Shown: positions 1-8,554, counted from the stretch's first letter. The stretch: 64,000 nucleotides of DNA from Pseudogracilibacillus sp037071985 (GCF_037071985.1 NZ_JAXHDF010000009.1:124001-188000), one strand, 5' to 3'. The notes: a model not told the origin generated them from the sequence alone. Numbers and translations are program-made.

Positions 1-83
1 AATTTTTATCATTTATTTTATAAATAAACGATTGGATCTCGAAAATTTAATATAATAGGTTACTGTTACTTAATATAAAAAAC

Positions 84-106
84 CGTTGAAGGATTCTTCT
101 TCAACG
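84..106 (-). terminator. Intrinsic terminator after aminotransferase remnant
   Basis: An 8-bp perfect stem (CGTTGAAG at 84-91, CTTCAACG at 99-106) has T-runs on both sides, so it can end transcription in either direction. It lies 30 bases past the stop of the aminotransferase remnant, as expected for that gene's original terminator. Confidence 0.75.
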
Positions 107-135
107 ATTTTTTATGCTTACTTCTTTCTTCCAGT

Positions 136-456
136 CTATGACTTGTTTCCGACAAATCGTTTCATTCGCCGAACAGCTTCTTCTAAGACATCTAAAGAAG
201 TAGCATAGGATAAGCGTACATTATCAGGAGCCCCAAAACCCGATCCAGGCACTAACGCAACTTTTTCATCTTCTAGCAATGCATTCACCCAAGCATCTAC
301 TGTTTTAAATCCGTTTAAATTGGCCGCTTCTTTTACATTTGGAAACAAATAAAAAGCTCCCTTTGGTTTCACACAAGTAACACCGGGTGTTTCCATAAGT
401 AAATCATACGTCTTATTTAATCTTTCAACAAAAATTGCTTGTAAGGTTCTACGTTT
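136..456 (-). pseudogene. C-terminal remnant of an aspartate aminotransferase (PLP fold type I)
   Basis: About 107 codons match the end of AspB-type aspartate aminotransferases, which are normally about 390 residues. The conserved KPKGAFYLFPN stretch and the C-terminal VRLSYATS segment (which carries the carboxylate-binding Arg) are visible. Reading upstream of the internal ATG at 396 stays in frame and in family (ERLNKTYDLL) until a TAG at 457-459. The PLP lysine and the whole large domain are gone. No ribosome binding site precedes the internal ATG. The remnant abuts the yeiH-like gene, so a deletion or rearrangement probably removed the front of the gene. A functional short protein is unlikely. 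Confidence 0.8.
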
Positions 457-474
457 CTATTAATAAAAATACTT

Positions 475-1617
475 TTAAATCACGATTAAATGGCCAAATA
501 ATGACACTAACGTAAGACTAATTATACCAACCGAAACCGCTGCAATTAAGCCAATATAAAATGGTTTCATTCCAAGTCCTTTAAACATTTTAAAATCAGT
601 TGATAACCCTACCCCAGCCATCGCTAATCCCAGCATATATTTAGAGCCGAAGGAACTCCAAAAACTATAAAAACCTTCCCATGCTTCCGGTTGGAATAAA
701 CCAAAAGCGTTCCCTATATTGCTTGCTGACATATCTCCAATTGTTCTTATTAAAGAAAGAAATAGAAATCCGATTACAAAAAGTGGTACGAGCTTATACC
801 ATTTAGGAATTATTTTTTCGTTTCCTAGATTACTCTTTCCTTTATAGAATAGATATGAAATAAAAGGAATAACAGCTATAATAAATAAATTGCGCGTTAA
901 CTTAGTAACTGTCGCTACATCAACTACTTTTTCGATGTCGTACATTTGGCTGTAAATAAGTGCAGCTCCTGTTACCTGGGCAGTATCATGTATAGATGTT
1001 CCTAAAAATAATCCTGCTTTGATTGGCTCTTCACTAAAAAAAACATTTGCTAAATATGGATAAAACAACATACCAACTAAACCAAATATCGTAATATTAG
1101 CCACTGCATAAGAAATTTCATTATCTTTCGCTTTTACTACAGGTGAAATTGCCATAATTGCTGTAACACCGCAAATACCAGTTCCTCCAGCAATTAATGT
1201 TCCAAGTCTTTTGGATTGCTTCAATTTACTTGTAAAGAAAAGTGTTATAAACAATCCACATGAAATACAAATAATAATAAGTGGTAATCCCCAAGCACCT
1301 AACTTTAATGCTTCTACTAGACTAAGTCGTAATCCTAATAAAATTATTCCTGCCCGTAACGCATACTTTAAAGCAAACTTGACTCCATCAATAAATACAT
1401 AATGTAAACCAACTGAATTTCGAATGATTATTCCTATCAAAATGGAAACAAATATTCCTGAAATTGGACTGGCACTCCCGGCTGGTAAAAACTTAATATA
1501 CACTAGTAAAATGCCAATCAAATCAGCCAAATAAATTCCTAACATAGTGACGATGAAACATATTAAAAGTCCCGGGGTTACTGTTTTTATTTGCTGTGAT
1601 ATATTCATTTTTCCCAT
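475..1617 (-). CDS. YeiH/UPF0324 family putative sulfate (anion) exporter
   Basis: A polytopic membrane protein of about 380 residues with roughly ten hydrophobic segments. It carries the family's conserved GGTGICGVTAIMA loop and a GTSIHDTAQVTGA stretch. Relatives are annotated as putative sulfate exporters, with little direct proof. A TTG at 1632 would extend it by five residues, but the GGGGGA just upstream fits the ATG at 1615-1617 (MGKMNIS). It is the last gene of a minus-strand run with an amino-acid-type ABC importer and an acyl-CoA-dehydrogenase-like oxidase. Getting rid of excess sulfite or sulfate made from an imported organosulfur compound is a reasonable inference. Confidence 0.8.
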   Translation of the reverse strand: MGKMNISQQIKTVTPGLLICFIVTMLGIYLADLIGILLVYIKFLPAGSASPISGIFVSILIGIIIRNSVGLHYVFIDGVKFALKYALRAGIILLGLRLSLVEALKLGAWGLPLIIICISCGLFITLFFTSKLKQSKRLGTLIAGGTGICGVTAIMAISPVVKAKDNEISYAVANITIFGLVGMLFYPYLANVFFSEEPIKAGLFLGTSIHDTAQVTGAALIYSQMYDIEKVVDVATVTKLTRNLFIIAVIPFISYLFYKGKSNLGNEKIIPKWYKLVPLFVIGFLFLSLIRTIGDMSASNIGNAFGLFQPEAWEGFYSFWSSFGSKYMLGLAMAGVGLSTDFKMFKGLGMKPFYIGLIAAVSVGIISLTLVSLFGHLIVI

Positions 1618-1716
1618 TGTGTTTTCCCCCAATAATCTTTTACATACAGATAAAAAGATTATAGTGTATTATTCGTTTTTATGCCATGGGACTGATTCAA
1701 GCCAATTCTATTTTAT

Positions 1717-2472
1717 TTAAATATGAAAAGTATAATCCTCGGGTAATACTCTCCTTAAGAATTTCTTTGTTCGTTCTTCTTTAGGATTAACAAAGATTTC
1801 ATGTGGTGATCCTTCTTCTACAACAATTCCACCGTCCATGAATATAACTCTGTTCGCAACGTCCTTGGCGAATGACATTTCATGAGTTACAACAAGCATC
1901 GTTGTACCCTCATTTGCGATATTTTTCATAACGGTTAAAACTTCGTCCACTAATTCTGGATCAAGTGCAGAGGTCGGCTCATCAAATAAAATTATATCTG
2001 GACTTAATGCAACCGCTCGAGCTATACCAACACGTTGCTGCTGTCCTCCCGATAGTTCACTTGGATAAGAGTTATATTTTTCTGATAATCCTACTTTATT
2101 CAAAGCTTTTTTAGCTATTTCATTTGCTTCACCTTTCGGAATTTTGCGCCCGATAATTAAGCCTTCCGTTACATTTTCTAACGCTGTTTTATTGTTAAAT
2201 AAATTGTAGTTTTGAAAAACAAAGGCTGTTTTTTGCCGAATCTTATTAATATCTTTTTTTGATACAGATTTTAAATCCACATGCAGCTCGCCATAGTATG
2301 CTTTCCCGCTATCTGCGGACTCCAAAAAATTAAGACAACGTAATAAAGTTGTTTTACCTGAACCACTTGGACCAAGGATAACGACTACATCCCCTTTATC
2401 AATCTTCAAATCTATGCCTTTTATTACCTCATTATCACCAAATGATTTGTGAATATCTTTAATCTCTAGCAA
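1717..2472 (-). CDS. ABC importer ATPase, polar amino acid type
   Basis: Length 251 residues, typical of GlnQ/TcyN-type ATPases. Walker A GPSGSGKTT is near residues 34-42, the Q-loop is FVFQNYNLF, the signature is LSGGQQQR, Walker B is IILFDEPTSALDPE and the H-loop histidine is in VVTHEMSF. It starts at TTG (2472), placed seven bases after TAGGAGG. The gene follows the two permease genes and would energise them on the cytoplasmic face. The exact substrate cannot be read from the sequence. Cystine or another sulfur amino acid is inferred from the neighbouring genes. Confidence 0.93.
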   Translation of the reverse strand: MLEIKDIHKSFGDNEVIKGIDLKIDKGDVVVILGPSGSGKTTLLRCLNFLESADSGKAYYGELHVDLKSVSKKDINKIRQKTAFVFQNYNLFNNKTALENVTEGLIIGRKIPKGEANEIAKKALNKVGLSEKYNSYPSELSGGQQQRVGIARAVALSPDIILFDEPTSALDPELVDEVLTVMKNIANEGTTMLVVTHEMSFAKDVANRVIFMDGGIVVEEGSPHEIFVNPKEERTKKFLRRVLPEDYTFHI

Positions 2473-2483
2473 GACCTTACCTC

Positions 2484-3203
2484 CTAAACCTTAGCATATC
2501 TAAAACGTTTTAAGCGCTTTTCGTATACTTTAAATAAATATTCAACTGTCATACATAAAATTAAGTAAACTATAAAAATATCAATATACGCTTCTACGTA
2601 GTTATAGCCAACATTTGCTGCTACTTTCGCTTTCAACGTTATCTCGTGCAAGGATATCGCATAACCTAATGATGTAGCTTTAATTAAATTGACTGTAGCT
2701 GTACATAGATTTGGTACAGCGACCACTAATGCTTGTGGAATCACTATTCGTAAGTAAGCTTGCGTGTTTGTTAGACCGACTGATTGTGCAGCCTCTAGTT
2801 GACCTTTATCCACTGCCCCTAAAGCCGACCGGAACACTTCAATTAAAATAGCAGCTGTATTAAATGAAAAAATGATAAATCCATACCATAATGGATGAAT
2901 ATCATAAACAGAGTAATTTATATTATATGTTTCAAAAATTCCTGTAAGGATTAAAGGGACACTATTGTATAAGACAAAGATTTGAATAATAATTGGTGTG
3001 CCACGTACAAATGACACATAAATCTTAGCTATTCTATTAATTACTGGTATTTCATAAATACGTGATAATGCAAGAAAAAATCCGAGTGGTATCGCAATGA
3101 GTAAAGAAACAGCTGTAACCAGTAATGTAATTGGAACGCCACTTAAAGCGACAAAAAATGTATCAACTAAAAAAGGTAAATCAATAAAACTTAAATCCAT
3201 CAT
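2484..3203 (-). CDS. ABC importer permease, polar amino acid (HisM/GlnP) type
   Basis: Length 239 residues with about five membrane helices and the binding-protein-dependent transport fold. The EAAQSVGLTNTQAYLRIVIPQA stretch at about 140-160 holds the coupling (EAA) helix that docks on the ATPase. SD GGGAGGGG precedes the ATG. It ends 11 bases before the ATPase gene and starts 9 bases after the other permease, so the two probably form a heterodimeric channel. Substrate unknown. Confidence 0.9.
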   Translation of the reverse strand: MMDLSFIDLPFLVDTFFVALSGVPITLLVTAVSLLIAIPLGFFLALSRIYEIPVINRIAKIYVSFVRGTPIIIQIFVLYNSVPLILTGIFETYNINYSVYDIHPLWYGFIIFSFNTAAILIEVFRSALGAVDKGQLEAAQSVGLTNTQAYLRIVIPQALVVAVPNLCTATVNLIKATSLGYAISLHEITLKAKVAANVGYNYVEAYIDIFIVYLILCMTVEYLFKVYEKRLKRFRYAKV

Positions 3204-3212
3204 ATCCCCTCC

Positions 3213-3935
3213 CTACGACGTTTTAAATAAGCGAGAACCTTTGCTGAAAAATTGTTCCAATAAAGCAAAAATTTTCTCAATAACAATAGCCAAAATCCAA
3301 TAAATGATAGCTAAAGCGATAAAAACTTCTAATGTATGGGTTCCATAATTACTAGCTATAATTAAATTTGCTTTCCCAACAATATCAACAAATCCGATCG
3401 TGTAAGCTAAAGCACCTTCTTGTAATATAGCAATCAAACCGTTACCAAAATTGGGAAGAGCCACTACGAAAGCTTGTGGAAATACAATCCGAAAATAAGC
3501 TTGAAGAGGTGTTAAGCCGACACTTACAGCCGCTTCATATTGCCCATGATCAATCGATTCAATCGCAGAGCGTAATACTTCAGACATCATCGCGGCAAAT
3601 TGTAGCGTAAATGTGATCACAACGTAAACGCCCGTATGAATATCTTGCAAATTCAGGCCAAATAATGCTTCCGAAAAAGCAGGTACACCATAATAAACAA
3701 GAAATAATAATACAATAGATGGCGTACAGCGCATAATTGTTGTATAACCATTTGCAAAAATACGTAAATACTTATTTTTACCCATTTTTGCAAATGCTAA
3801 TAACAACCCGAGAAATGTGCCAAATAAAACTGCTAAACCCATAACAAAAAATGTAACTTTTAAAAAAGGCAATAGTTCAGGAAAAGCAGCCAATATATAT
3901 TTCACATCAAAATATTTCTCCAAGACAATCTTCAA
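3213..3935 (-). CDS. ABC importer permease, polar amino acid (HisM/GlnP) type
   Basis: Length 240 residues, five or so membrane helices, with the coupling motif EAAVSVGLTPLQAYFRIVFPQA at about residues 142-163. It pairs with the permease downstream. Start choice is uncertain: the first codon here is TTG at 3935, which sits almost on top of an AAAGGG ribosome site. A second in-frame TTG five codons in (VLEKYFDVKY) is the alternative. A structured 279-base gap separates it from the binding-protein gene although both lie in the same direction. Confidence 0.88.
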   Translation of the reverse strand: MKIVLEKYFDVKYILAAFPELLPFLKVTFFVMGLAVLFGTFLGLLLAFAKMGKNKYLRIFANGYTTIMRCTPSIVLLFLVYYGVPAFSEALFGLNLQDIHTGVYVVITFTLQFAAMMSEVLRSAIESIDHGQYEAAVSVGLTPLQAYFRIVFPQAFVVALPNFGNGLIAILQEGALAYTIGFVDIVGKANLIIASNYGTHTLEVFIALAIIYWILAIVIEKIFALLEQFFSKGSRLFKTS

Positions 3936-4214
3936 CCCTTTCCACTGTGGGAATTAACTACCTAGGCTTATTGCTAAAGAAAACATGCCCTCATCACTAG
4001 GGATATGCCGACGTTATGCACAAAGCCTGTTCTTAATCGGCCTTCCTCGGAGCCATATTGCCGTAGACAAAGGCGATATAGCACTTATAACTCTTAAGTG
4101 CAAGCTTTTATGGCGAAAGCCTTAGTTGCACTTATGCAGTAAGAAAGGTATTATACTTTCTTATCCGCTAAAATAAGGCTGCTCGATTATTATCCACAGC
4201 CTTATTTCGCCTAT
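3936..4214. repeat. Strongly folding intergenic block inside an ABC operon
   Basis: This 279-base gap holds several hairpins: 4052-4062 with 4072-4082 (GC.ATAT.GCC against GGC.ATAT.GC), 4081-4087 with 4095-4101 (GCACTTA/TAAGTGC), and 4141-4147 with 4156-4162 (AAGAAAG/CTTTCTT), plus the terminator-like stem next to the binding-protein stop. Local GC is higher than in the surrounding gaps and no ORF is convincing. It resembles the dispersed, folding intergenic repeats of Bacillaceae genomes, but only a genome search could show that. It may set the ratio of binding protein to permease. Confidence 0.5.
4171..4207 (-). terminator. Hairpin directly after the binding-protein gene
   Basis: An 11-bp perfect stem, AAATAAGGCTG (4171-4181) with CAGCCTTATTT (4197-4207), starts 8 bases past the stop of the solute-binding protein gene. 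In the minus direction it is followed by TTATTTTAG, a weak U-tract. Such hairpins between binding-protein and permease genes usually act as partial terminators or mRNA stabilisers. Confidence 0.65.
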
Positions 4215-5090
4215 TTAACGGTTCACAGTATCTAATACTTCAAATAAATCTTTACCGTAGTGTTCTAACATTAATTCACTAAGCGCATCTGTTTGTTGTA
4301 TTTCAGCCATTGCTTCATCATATGCATCTGCAAATTCTTGTTGATTTTTATTAAAAATCGGCCATGTCTTAATCACTGCAAATTCGTTATATACTACATC
4401 GTCTACCAGATTATGATATGGTCCATCTTCATTTACTACTTGTGCATTAAATGCTGCTTCAATAGAAATACCACCATCAGCACGCCCTTCATTTACCCAT
4501 TGAACAACATCTACAGAAAACTCATCACCTGCAACTAATTTTACGGGATTATCTGGGTTTGCTTCATTGTATTCTTCAACAACTGTATATTGCGCATTAC
4601 TCGCTGCGATTGGAGCAAGTGACATGTCTTCCGCTGCAAAATCACTTAAATCTTTTATATGCTCATTTTCTTTTTTCAGTAAAATACCAGCACTACTTAA
4701 TCCTAAAAATTCATTTGGAAAAAGAAACTTTTTTTCACGTTCTTCTGTAAAGAATGTATTTTTAATACCAACGTCATATTTTCCCTGCTCCACACCAATT
4801 AATAAATCCTCATCTGATGTTGGGATAAATTCAAATTCATAGTCTTCTAGCTTCTCATCTATAAGCTTCATAGCATCAACATCATAACCTGCAGGATTAC
4901 CGTCATCATCTACATAAGTTATTGGCTTACCACCCATTGTGAAGGCAACTTTTATCTTTGTTATATTTTCGTTATTCGTATTTTCATCATTTTTACTTGT
5001 GGAACTGCTTTCTCCACTTCCACATGCTGATAAAATGATTAATGCAGCAAAACTTAAAAAAAATGACTTAATTAACTTTTTCTTTTTCAT
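4215..5090 (-). CDS. Family 3 amino-acid-type solute-binding lipoprotein
   Basis: Length 291 residues. The N-terminus has lysines, a hydrophobic core and a lipobox ending LILSAC, so it is exported and lipid-anchored outside the membrane. The mature part is a type-2 periplasmic-binding fold with GYDVDAMKLIDEKL and YDVGIKNTFFTEEREKKFLFP, typical of cystine/glutamine binding proteins. SD AAGGAG lies 10 bases before the ATG. The gene overlaps the end of the oxidase gene by 23 bases, so the two are translated from one mRNA. The neighbours suggest a sulfur-containing ligand, but the sequence does not prove it. Confidence 0.9.
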   Translation of the reverse strand: MKKKKLIKSFFLSFAALIILSACGSGESSSTSKNDENTNNENITKIKVAFTMGGKPITYVDDDGNPAGYDVDAMKLIDEKLEDYEFEFIPTSDEDLLIGVEQGKYDVGIKNTFFTEEREKKFLFPNEFLGLSSAGILLKKENEHIKDLSDFAAEDMSLAPIAASNAQYTVVEEYNEANPDNPVKLVAGDEFSVDVVQWVNEGRADGGISIEAAFNAQVVNEDGPYHNLVDDVVYNEFAVIKTWPIFNKNQQEFADAYDEAMAEIQQTDALSELMLEHYGKDLFEVLDTVNR

Positions 5091-6291
5091 TTTTATTTGC
5101 TCCTTCAGAATGTTTAATAGCTGCTTCTGCTAATTTTGTAATCGTCATGTCATCCATTGGAGGATTATGAAGTCCTGCCCGAACGTCACGATAATAACGT
5201 TGGAGTGGATTCGTACGTTGTAAACTTCTGGCACCAGCTAAACGCATCGCTTTATCGACGATATTAATCGCAGAATTAGTAACCACATATTTTGCAGTAT
5301 TAACCGCATTTACAATATGTTCTCCACCCTCTTTATTCTCATTGTCCTGTTCTATCCCGTTTCTTTTTGCCTCTTGATATGATTCCGCGGCACCATATAA
5401 GCTAAAACGAGCTACAGCTAACTCTAATTCAATCTCACCAAGTAAATTCTGGACATTTGGTAATTGTGCAATTGTTCCTTTAATACTATTCGGAGAATGG
5501 GTTGTAGCAAAATGTAAGGCATAATCCCTTGCAGCCTGTGCAATACCTAGATAAGTCGCAGGAACAATTAGCAACCATCCATTTAACTTAAAACCTGTAG
5601 AATAACTCGGAATTTCGACCAAGTCAGAAGCATTTACTTCTACATTTTCTAACACTAAATCATGACTCCCTGTACCGCGCATAGAAATAACATCCCATGT
5701 CTCGTCGATAGATAGGCCTTTAGCTTCTCTTGGAATTAGGAAAAAACCCATTGTCTCTTTTTCCTCAATCCAGGCAGAAGTTATAAAGTAATCCAATTCG
5801 GGAGAGGCTGTTGTATAACTTTTACGACCATTAATCCTCCATTTACCATTTACTTGTTTAGCAGTCGTTCCAGGTCTACCACCTCGAATAGGGCTACCTG
5901 TAGCAACTTCACTTACTGCTCGATTAAGGATGGCTCCATTATTTACTCGTTCTGCAAGAAATCCCAATTTTTCCGGATTCCAGTATCGATTCTCAAATAA
6001 TTCTCCAACAGTAAGTAATGACCAGCCAACAGACAGTGCTGTACTACCGTCATAGCTGCCAAGTGTTTCTTGCAAAAGAATAGCATCATATAATGAAAAT
6101 CCAGCCCCACCAAATTCTTCTGGTAACGTTAATTTTGTATAGCCAATTTCCCGTAAAGCATTAATGTTCTTACTTGGAAAGACATTTTCTTCATCATTGT
6201 ATGCTGCACGCCCTTTTATGTCTTCTTTTAATGTAGCTAATCGTTTTAGCCATTCACGTTGTTTATCATTTTTTATAAATAATTGTTGCAT
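5068..6291 (-). CDS. Acyl-CoA dehydrogenase family flavoprotein (SfnB/YdbM-like)
   Basis: About 407 residues with the acyl-CoA dehydrogenase three-domain order: N-terminal helices, a middle beta domain (GRKSYTTAS near 160) and a C-terminal helical domain. The end segment (LQRYYRDVRAGLHNPPMDD) resembles the group that includes SfnB/DszC-type sulfur-acquisition oxidases and Bacillus YdbM, which I recall as sulfur-starvation controlled. The ATG at 6291 (MQQLFIK) has GGGGG 11 bases upstream. The ATG at 6309 used by simple ORF calling has a poorer site. As first gene of the unit it probably oxidises the compound brought in by the downstream importer. A true fatty acyl-CoA dehydrogenase role is the alternative. 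Confidence 0.8.
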   Translation of the reverse strand: MQQLFIKNDKQREWLKRLATLKEDIKGRAAYNDEENVFPSKNINALREIGYTKLTLPEEFGGAGFSLYDAILLQETLGSYDGSTALSVGWSLLTVGELFENRYWNPEKLGFLAERVNNGAILNRAVSEVATGSPIRGGRPGTTAKQVNGKWRINGRKSYTTASPELDYFITSAWIEEKETMGFFLIPREAKGLSIDETWDVISMRGTGSHDLVLENVEVNASDLVEIPSYSTGFKLNGWLLIVPATYLGIAQAARDYALHFATTHSPNSIKGTIAQLPNVQNLLGEIELELAVARFSLYGAAESYQEAKRNGIEQDNENKEGGEHIVNAVNTAKYVVTNSAINIVDKAMRLAGARSLQRTNPLQRYYRDVRAGLHNPPMDDMTITKLAEAAIKHSEGANKNEKEKVN

Positions 6292-6347
6292 GTTAATTAA
6301 AGCCCCCATATTATTATCTCATTTTAAAACACATTAAATTGATTGGA

Positions 6348-6369
6348 TTAATTATATATTGATAATTAA
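6348..6369. promoter_or_regulatory. Inverted repeat overlapping the -10 and spacer (candidate operator)
   Basis: TTAATTAT (6348-6355) and ATAATTAA (6362-6369) form a perfect 8-bp dyad around a 6-base spacer. It covers the -10 box and the inner spacer of the promoter, the position where a repressor would block polymerase. A sulfur-responsive Rrf2-type repressor such as CymR is a guess from gene context only. Confidence 0.5.
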
Positions 6370-6380
6370 GATATAGTCAA
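6351..6380 (-). promoter_or_regulatory. SigA-type promoter of the oxidase/ABC/YeiH unit
   Basis: On the minus strand, TTGACT (6375-6380), an 18-base spacer and TATAAT (6351-6356). The -10 hexamer is perfect and the -35 has five of six matches. It lies about 60 bases upstream of the oxidase start. Confidence 0.7.
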
Positions 6381-6476
6381 CCCCAAAAACCAATTATTTC
6401 AGAAAATAATTAATTTATATGTATTTCAAACTAAGCCTTCTATGATCGACTTTTTAAATTCCATCAACACAAAAAA

Positions 6477-6500
6477 ACCTGATTTCTAATAAAATCAGGT
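6477..6500 (-). terminator. Intrinsic terminator of formaldehyde dehydrogenase gene
   Basis: ACCTGATTT (6477-6485) pairs perfectly with AAATCAGGT (6492-6500) around a 6-base loop. Seven A on the plus strand give a U-tract in the minus direction, and T-richness on the other side makes it usable both ways. Confidence 0.85.
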
Positions 6501-6519
6501 TTTTAATTTCATTTCTTAA

Positions 6520-7734
6520 TTACTGTTTTATGGAACCATTCGGATCAATAACATACTTCTTAGATGCACCTTTATCAAAATCTGTATACCCTTGTGGAGC
6601 TTCATCCAATGAGATCACTGTAGCATTTACTACTTCAGCAATATTAGCTCTACCACTAAGAATTGCGTTCATCAAATCACGGTGGTAGCGCATCGTTGGA
6701 CTTTGTCCAGTAACAAAATGATGTGCTTTGGCCCATCCTAATCCAAGTCGAATACTTAATGAACCAATTTTTGCGGCTTCGTTTACTGCTCCTGGATCTT
6801 CTGTAACATATAAACCTGGAATACCTAATCTTCCCCCTGCCTGTACAACATCCATCATCGTATTCAAAACAACCGCTGGCGATTCTTCATGATCTGTTCC
6901 ATGTTGATATGCTTCAAATCCAACAGCGTCAATTGCACAATCTACTTGAGGTATCCCTAAGATTTGCTCAATTTGTTCTCCGGCATCGTCATGTTCCATT
7001 AAATTAATCGTTTCACATCCAAAACTTCTCGCTTGAGCTAAACGTTCTTCTTTTAAATCTCCTACAATTACCACAGATGCTCCTAACAATTGTGAGGCAT
7101 GTGCTGCCGCGAGTCCCACTGGTCCCGCTCCTGCAACATAAACAGTTGAACCAACGCCAACACCCGCACTAACTGCACCATGATATCCAGTTGGAAAAAT
7201 ATCTGCTAACATTGCTAGATCGAGAATTTTATCCATCGCTTGATCTTTATCAGGGAATTTTAATAAATTAAAATCAGCATAAGGAACCATTACATATTCA
7301 GATTGACCTCCAACCCAACCACCCATGTCAACATAACCATAAGCTGCACCTGGTCGTTCCGGATTTACATTTAAACAAATATGTGTGTCTTGTCTTCTAC
7401 AAGTAATACAGCGACCACATGCTACATTAAAAGGAACCGAGACAATATCTCCCTTTGCTAAAAATTCTACATCGCGTCCAACCTCTATAACTTCACCTGT
7501 AATTTCATGTCCTAGGACTAAGCCTTCCGGTGCGGTTGTCCGACCGCGCACCATATGTTGGTCACTTCCACAAATATTTGTAGCTATTACTTTAAGTATG
7601 ACTCCATGCTCACACTTCCGACCAACATTACTTTGAGGAACTCCTGGACCTTCTCGTAACACTAAATCTGGAAAACGAATATCACGTATTTCTACATTAC
7701 CTGGTCCTGTATAAACTACTCCACGATTTGACAT
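6520..7734 (-). CDS. fdhA: Glutathione-independent formaldehyde dehydrogenase, zinc MDR family
   Basis: Length 404 residues, matching the Pseudomonas-type formaldehyde dehydrogenase, which oxidises formaldehyde to formate with bound or free NAD. Catalytic zinc ligands are in ICGSDQH and GHEITGEV, the structural zinc cysteines are in CGRCITCRRQDTHIC, and the nucleotide fold is GAGPVGLAAAHA near 190. The long insert and the extended N-terminus (GVVYTGPGNVEIRD) separate it from ordinary alcohol dehydrogenases. SD AGGGGGAGG precedes the ATG. It stands alone between terminators. Formate made here could feed a molybdenum formate dehydrogenase, in line with fdhD and the moe/mob/moa genes 6-10 kb away. 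Confidence 0.88.
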   Translation of the reverse strand: MSNRGVVYTGPGNVEIRDIRFPDLVLREGPGVPQSNVGRKCEHGVILKVIATNICGSDQHMVRGRTTAPEGLVLGHEITGEVIEVGRDVEFLAKGDIVSVPFNVACGRCITCRRQDTHICLNVNPERPGAAYGYVDMGGWVGGQSEYVMVPYADFNLLKFPDKDQAMDKILDLAMLADIFPTGYHGAVSAGVGVGSTVYVAGAGPVGLAAAHASQLLGASVVIVGDLKEERLAQARSFGCETINLMEHDDAGEQIEQILGIPQVDCAIDAVGFEAYQHGTDHEESPAVVLNTMMDVVQAGGRLGIPGLYVTEDPGAVNEAAKIGSLSIRLGLGWAKAHHFVTGQSPTMRYHRDLMNAILSGRANIAEVVNATVISLDEAPQGYTDFDKGASKKYVIDPNGSIKQ

Positions 7735-8146
7735 GTATTTTTCCTCCCCCTATATTCATTCCTTTATGCCGTTCATGAACTAAATGTACTTTTACTTTTG
7801 CATCCCCCCAATATCTCTTTTATTTGTACAAAGCAAAGAGGCAAGGACATAAGCTACGTAGTACTTGCTCAATTTCTATAAACTGGTTTCGACAAACTGA
7901 GCAAAATAGCTTAACGATAACGTTGCTTATGTAATAAAGTTTAAATAAGACGTCTATCGAGAAATTAAACGATATTAAATTTTAGTTGATCCGTACAAGT
8001 TGAATTTCTCTTTCCCAAGCCTCATTACAATATATATGCTTTCATTTACAATTATTACACTATTCATCAAAACAGTAGGATTAACATTTGTTACCGCTTA
8101 CATAAATGTTATTTATTAAACTCTTAAATCTTTCTAATTCAAAAAT
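7735..8146. other. Gene-free upstream region of fdhA
   Basis: About 410 bases with no credible ORF on either strand. Apart from the fdhA ribosome site at the left end and a catabolite-response-like site at 8089-8102, I see no clear promoter with good spacing. The length suggests regulated expression of fdhA. Confidence 0.5.
8089..8102 (-). promoter_or_regulatory. Candidate cre (CcpA) site upstream of fdhA
   Basis: The minus strand reads TGTAAGCGGTAACA, which fits the relaxed Bacillus cre consensus TGWNANCGNTNWCA at every fixed position. It lies 355 bases upstream of fdhA and just beyond the dhaM terminator, so fdhA is the more likely target. The distance makes this tentative. Confidence 0.45.
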
Positions 8147-8182
8147 TTTAGGTAGGAAAGTCACCCAACTTTCCTACCTAAA
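8147..8182 (-). terminator. Intrinsic terminator of the glpF-glpK-dhaKLM unit
   Basis: A 15-bp perfect stem, 8147-8161 with 8168-8182 (core AGGTAGGAAAGT), loops over 6 bases and begins directly at the dhaM stop. In the minus direction it runs into A/T-rich sequence with several T. Confidence 0.85.
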
Positions 8183-8554
8183 TTAAAAATCCTTTGTTAC
8201 ATTTTGAATTATGGTACCCAAGTCTTTTCCTGTACTGGACTCGACTGCTGCTACATACGATCCTTCTAAAAGAGGAGCTTCAACTAATTTTATATTATCC
8301 CTTCCAGCAAATTCTATCGCTAGCTCCGCATTCATTTTGGCGCTACCAAGATCATAAAATAATAAAACCCCTTTTTCCGAATAAGCAGAGTCTATTGCTG
8401 CATTTATTTTGTCAATGCTTGTTCCAATTTCTCCGTCATCTGTACCGCCCGCGGTTGCGATCGGGACATCGTGAATAACTTGTCGTATAATTTCTTGAAC
8501 TCCTTCTGCCACTTTTTCACTATGAGAAATTAATACGATTCCGACATATTCCAA
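8183..8554 (-). CDS. dhaM: DhaM, PTS-type phosphoryl donor for dihydroxyacetone kinase
   Basis: Length 123 residues, a single EIIA-man-like domain. The phosphorylatable histidine is in VLISHSEKVAEG near residue 11. It takes phosphate from HPr and passes it to the ADP bound in DhaL. It starts with TTG at 8554, five bases after GGAGGAG, a ribosome site that forms the last codons of dhaL, so the two are translationally linked. It lacks the HPr and EI domains fused in enterobacterial DhaM, as is normal for Gram-positive versions. Confidence 0.92.
   Translation of the reverse strand: MEYVGIVLISHSEKVAEGVQEIIRQVIHDVPIATAGGTDDGEIGTSIDKINAAIDSAYSEKGVLLFYDLGSAKMNAELAIEFAGRDNIKLVEAPLLEGSYVAAVESSTGKDLGTIIQNVTKDF

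Noticed and set aside
1632..1663. AT-rich inverted repeat between the ATPase gene and yeiH
   Set aside because: Stem is only A/T pairs plus one G/C and lacks a U-tract; not convincing as a terminator.
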